From: Clostridia bacterium
GTDB taxonomy: Bacteria; Bacillota_A; Clostridia; Oscillospirales; CAG-272
Reading direction: 5' to 3'
Assembly: GCA_017652965.1 (NCBI GenBank)
Contig: JAGBZZ010000357.1
Span: 1-9,195 of the forward strand
DNA: 9,195 nucleotides
Shown: in pieces, positions 6,723 to 9,195 of the stretch
Layout: every line of letters begins with the position of its first letter
Position numbering within the stretch: position 1 is the stretch's first letter
Translations under genes and position numbers: made by a program
Notes under the pieces: generated by a model
Told to the model about the DNA's origin: nothing
Seen by the model: the letters and a program-made list of their open reading frames with translations, nothing else
The model's database searches: none

Positions 6723-8720
6723 ATGAAGATACTGCTGACACAGGAAAGCGCGCCGGCAAGGTTTGCCGCCGAGGAGCTTGCCAAATACAGCTTTCTCATG
6801 ATGGGCGGGCGGCTTGCGGAGATCACATACCGCCCCACCGCCAAGGAGGACGAGGCAGGGACGATCCGGCTTGGCCTTCTTGCGGATTTTTCGCTTGACA
6901 CCGGGGACGTCGCCGATCCTCTTATCGAGGACGTGATCGACATTTGCGTCAAAAACGGTACCGGCTATATCGCGGGCAGCAACCCCCGAAGCATCCTGAT
7001 GGGGGTATACCGCTATCTGCGCTCTGCCGGCTGTATGTGGGTGCGCCCCGGGGTGGAGGGCGAGTATATCCCCAAGCGGGATATCTCTGCACACTCCTTC
7101 ACCTATCGCAAGCGTGCCGATCACCCCTTCCGCGGGGAATGCAGTGAGGGCGCCATCAGCTATGAATCGCTGCGCGATATGATATACTGGCTCCCCAAGG
7201 TGGGCATGAATATGCTGATGAACGAGGGCAACGCCCCCTACATCTACATGAACCGCTGGTATATGCACAAATACAATACCCACCTGCACGAGAAGAATGC
7301 CGAGGAAAGCTACGAAAAGATGCTTGAATACGTGGACAGGTGCGAGTATGACTTTCAAAGAACCGGCGTTTCCTATCACATCATGGGGCATGCCTGGATG
7401 TTCTCGGAGCTTGGCATTGTCAACGGCCACACGCACAACACGGGCGTGGATATCAAAGAGGAGGACAGGCAGTATCTTGCCCTGACCGCCAAGGAGGGGG
7501 TACGCGGGATCTCCTCAAGCTCCATGTTCTTCACCAACTTCTGCTATTCGAACCCCGCGGCCAGAAAAAAGCTGGTGGATTTTTGGGTGAAGTTTGCCAA
7601 GGAAAAGCCGTACGTGGACTATTTTCACGTATGGCTGGCCGACAGCAAGACCTCTGCCTGCGTGTGCGAGGAGTGCGTCAAGGAGGAGTTTTCGGACTGG
7701 TACGTGCTTCTCCTCAATGAGATCGACGAGGCCTTGACGGCGGCCGGCATCAAGGCACGCTTTGTCTTTATCATGTACGTATACACGCACCGCCCGCCAA
7801 AGCGGCTGAGGATCAAGAACCCCGACCGCTTTATGCTTCTTTATGCCTGCGGCATCAATTATGACGAGGGCTACTCCCCTGCCCTGCATACGGGAAGCAT
7901 ACCGCCCTATGACCCTGCCGTGGCGCACATCCCCACACAGCCGCTTGGCAACCTTTGGCGGCGCGAGTGGAAGAGGATCAGCGGGGCGCGGCTTTCCTGC
8001 GTCTACGAATACAGATTTTACATCAACCACTATTCCGACCCCGGCTACATGCAGGTGGCAAGAGAGGTGCACCGGGATATGCGCCTCCTCTCGGCGCTTG
8101 ACTTCCAAGGGACGATGAGCGACCAAACGATGCGCAATTTCCTCCCCACCGGGCTTCCGATGGCCATCATGGCCGAAACGCTTTTTGACACCTCCACCGA
8201 TTTTGAGGCCTTTACCGCCACGTATTTTGAAAAGGCGTTCGGCAAGGACGGCGAAAAATGCCGCGAATACCTAGAAGCACTCAGCGAGCATTTTTGCCCC
8301 CGCCTTGTGAGAAACGACGGGCGCATCGTGACCGCCGACGAGGAGGGCTTCACGGTGGAAAACGAGGGGGACAAGGAGTACTGGTACGATAACCCGGCCG
8401 CGGCCGAAAAGTTTGCGGCCATCCCCGCCATTGTGGACGCCTTCCTGCCCACTATCACGGAAAACCGGCGGTGCAGTAATATCTGTCAGGCGAAAAGCTG
8501 GGATTACCTTCGCTACCACGCCCATATCGCAAAGGAGCTTTCGGCCGTGTATCTGGCGGGGGCGCTTGGGGATATGGACAAGGCGCGGGCGCTTTACTTT
8601 ACGCTTGTGGACTGGATCTCGCTTCATGAGCTGGAGATCAGCCCTGTGTTTGACCTTTGCCTTTTTGAGGGGCATATGCGCAGAAAGCTTAAGATCCAGA
8701 CCCTTGGCGACGTATATTGA
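6723..8720 (+). CDS. DUF4838 domain protein, putative cytoplasmic glycoside-hydrolase-like enzyme
   Basis: A protein of 665 residues. Residues 1-110 form an alpha/beta module (ILLTQESAPARFAAEELAKY, IRLGLL, TGYIAGSNPRSILMGVYRYLRSAG) like the N-terminal accessory domain of alpha-glucuronidases (GH67 type). It is followed by a probable (beta/alpha)-barrel matching DUF4838. The signature region is HVWLADSKTSACVCEECVKE (302-321), with a C-x-C-x2-C cluster (Cys313, 315, 318), then a conserved FSDWYVLLLNEIDEAL. Other conserved-looking patches are GHAWMFSELGI (222-232) and SDQTMRNFLPTGLPMAIMAETLF (466-488). No catalytic residue can be assigned safely and no activity is established for the family as far as I know. 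No signal peptide or membrane segment is visible. It starts 33 bases after the M55 gene with GAGGT six bases before the ATG, and no terminator lies between them, so the two are probably co-transcribed. Confidence 0.88.
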   Translation: MKILLTQESAPARFAAEELAKYSFLMMGGRLAEITYRPTAKEDEAGTIRLGLLADFSLDTGDVADPLIEDVIDICVKNGTGYIAGSNPRSILMGVYRYLRSAGCMWVRPGVEGEYIPKRDISAHSFTYRKRADHPFRGECSEGAISYESLRDMIYWLPKVGMNMLMNEGNAPYIYMNRWYMHKYNTHLHEKNAEESYEKMLEYVDRCEYDFQRTGVSYHIMGHAWMFSELGIVNGHTHNTGVDIKEEDRQYLALTAKEGVRGISSSSMFFTNFCYSNPAARKKLVDFWVKFAKEKPYVDYFHVWLADSKTSACVCEECVKEEFSDWYVLLLNEIDEALTAAGIKARFVFIMYVYTHRPPKRLRIKNPDRFMLLYACGINYDEGYSPALHTGSIPPYDPAVAHIPTQPLGNLWRREWKRISGARLSCVYEYRFYINHYSDPGYMQVAREVHRDMRLLSALDFQGTMSDQTMRNFLPTGLPMAIMAETLFDTSTDFEAFTATYFEKAFGKDGEKCREYLEALSEHFCPRLVRNDGRIVTADEEGFTVENEGDKEYWYDNPAAAEKFAAIPAIVDAFLPTITENRRCSNICQAKSWDYLRYHAHIAKELSAVYLAGALGDMDKARALYFTLVDWISLHELEISPVFDLCLFEGHMRRKLKIQTLGDVY

Positions 8721-8746
8721 CCTATCTTACCCGGAAAGCAAAGAAG

Positions 8747-8782
8747 AAAAAGGATACCGTGCGCGGGCACGGTATCCTTTTT
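8747..8782 (+). terminator. Intrinsic terminator closing the M55/DUF4838 operon
   Basis: A perfect 16-bp stem (8747-8762 with 8767-8782), loop GCGG, with AAAAAGG on the left arm and CCTTTTT on the right arm. It begins 26 bases after the DUF4838 stop codon. The flanking A and T runs make it usable from both strands. Confidence 0.92.
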
Positions 8783-8880
8783 GTATAACGAAAACCTCGC
8801 ATGAGGAGCGTGGTTCAAAAGAGGCTCTGCCGATCAAAAAAATGCGAATAAAGAATTCGTGCAGAAGGTTTTTTGCGGAG
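8783..8880. other. Noncoding spacer, nothing recognised
   Basis: AT-richer than the genes. It holds only small imperfect structures: CCTC-GCAT-GAGG (8795-8806) and a five-bp CGAAT/ATTCG hairpin near 8845-8860. No ribosome site with a plausible reading frame, promoter or RNA gene is evident. Confidence 0.5.
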
Positions 8881-9032
8881 AAGGCTCCCTTGTGTAAAGG
8901 GAGCTCCTGCGAAGCAGGTGAGGGATTGTGCCGCTTTGAAAAGTTAGCGGGTAAAGATAGGGCGCTTTTTCTTGACAATCCCTCCGTCATTTTCTTGCGA
9001 AAATGCCACCTCCCTTTACACAAGGGAGGCTT
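8881..9032. repeat. MITE-like palindromic repeat element, 152 bp
   Basis: The ends are near-perfect inverted repeats. The first 25 bases (AAGGCTCCCTTGTGTAAAGG...) match the complement of the last 25 with two mismatches. Inner segments AGGGATTGT (8921-8929) and its complement ACAATCCCT (8975-8983) also match. Each arm folds locally: 8884-8904 (8 bp), 8906-8918 (5 bp), 8988-9005 (7 bp) and 9009-9029 (8 bp), plus a central CCGCT/AGCGG hairpin (8931-8950). No coding capacity, no transposase and no obvious target-site duplication. It resembles palindromic intergenic elements I recall as abundant in gut Clostridia. Such elements are normally mobilised in trans; the responsible transposase is not in this window. 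Confidence 0.75.
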
Positions 9033-9093
9033 ATGGTGGAACCCGCTTACGGGTAGCAAGTAACAATTGCACGGCTGGCAGGCCAATAAAAAG

Positions 9094-9175
9094 CGCACTT
9101 GTGCGTCGCCGGTAATATTTAGGGTTTTACCCGAAACTGAAATACCCCCCCGTTTTTTACGGGGGGATCATTTTT
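9094..9175 (+). terminator. Hairpin cluster ending in a terminator-like structure
   Basis: The main element is CCCCCCGT (9146-9153) pairing with ACGGGGGG (9159-9166), loop TTTTT, followed by ATCATTTTT. Just upstream lie CGCAC-TT-GTGCG (9094-9105) and GGGT-TTT-ACCC (9122-9132). On the plus strand the last hairpin plus T-run could terminate a short RNA or read-through from the left, or be a leader structure for a gene beyond the window. No convincing promoter for a short RNA was found upstream. Confidence 0.5.
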
Positions 9176-9195
9176 ACTCAGCTCATAATAAAATC

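Noticed and set aside
6420..7436. Minus-strand open frame (338 codons) across the M55/DUF4838 junction
   Set aside because: It is antisense to two genes with strong family motifs and spans their intergenic gap; no promoter or ribosome site supports it.
8972..9000. TTGACA at 8972-8977 as an outward promoter from the repeat element
   Set aside because: No acceptable -10 box lies 16-19 bases downstream; that stretch belongs to the CATTTTC/GAAAATG hairpin.
8881..9032. CRISPR-like or attachment-site interpretation of the terminal repeats
   Set aside because: The repeats are inverted rather than direct, occur once as a pair, have no spacer series, and no integrase or cas gene is present.
8413..9063. 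Plus-strand open frame (216 codons) running from the DUF4838 gene into the repeat element
   Set aside because: It overlaps the DUF4838 gene out of frame, then passes through the terminator and the palindromic repeat, which a real gene would not be expected to do.

Overview
The window has the look of a gut-type clostridial (Bacillota) genome. It is GC-rich, its genes carry strong purine-rich Shine-Dalgarno sites (GGAGGAG, GGGGAGG, AAAGGAG), its promoters are sigma-A type with an extended TGn-TATAAT -10 box, and its terminators are compact GC stems flanked by A and T runs. One intergenic palindromic repeat near the right end resembles elements I remember as frequent in intestinal Clostridia; that is recollection, not a search.

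Layout: positions 1-240 hold no supportable gene. They contain a bidirectional terminator and two diverged copies of a short direct repeat. A very large lipoprotein gene (241-3915, minus strand) encodes a surface right-handed beta-helix protein with a carbohydrate-active look. A 286-bp divergent intergenic region follows, with one good promoter in each direction. On the plus strand come a comM/yifB-type AAA+ helicase gene (4202-5716) with its own terminator, then a new promoter and an apparent two-gene operon: an M55 (DppA-like) zinc D-aminopeptidase (5907-6689) and a DUF4838 protein (6723-8720), closed by a strong terminator. The last 413 bases (8783-9195) are noncoding and contain a 152-bp MITE-like inverted-repeat element and a hairpin cluster ending in another terminator-like structure.

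Functional reading: comM is a housekeeping or transformation gene and appears unrelated to its neighbours. The other three genes could share a theme of taking apart glycan or glycopeptide material. The beta-helix protein is anchored outside the membrane. The aminopeptidase and the DUF4838 protein have no visible signal peptide, so they probably act in the cytoplasm. The beta-helix lipoprotein and the DUF4838 protein appear to share the same small alpha/beta module, twice in tandem in the first and once at the N-terminus of the second. No CRISPR array, tRNA, rRNA, transposase, phage gene or defence gene was seen.
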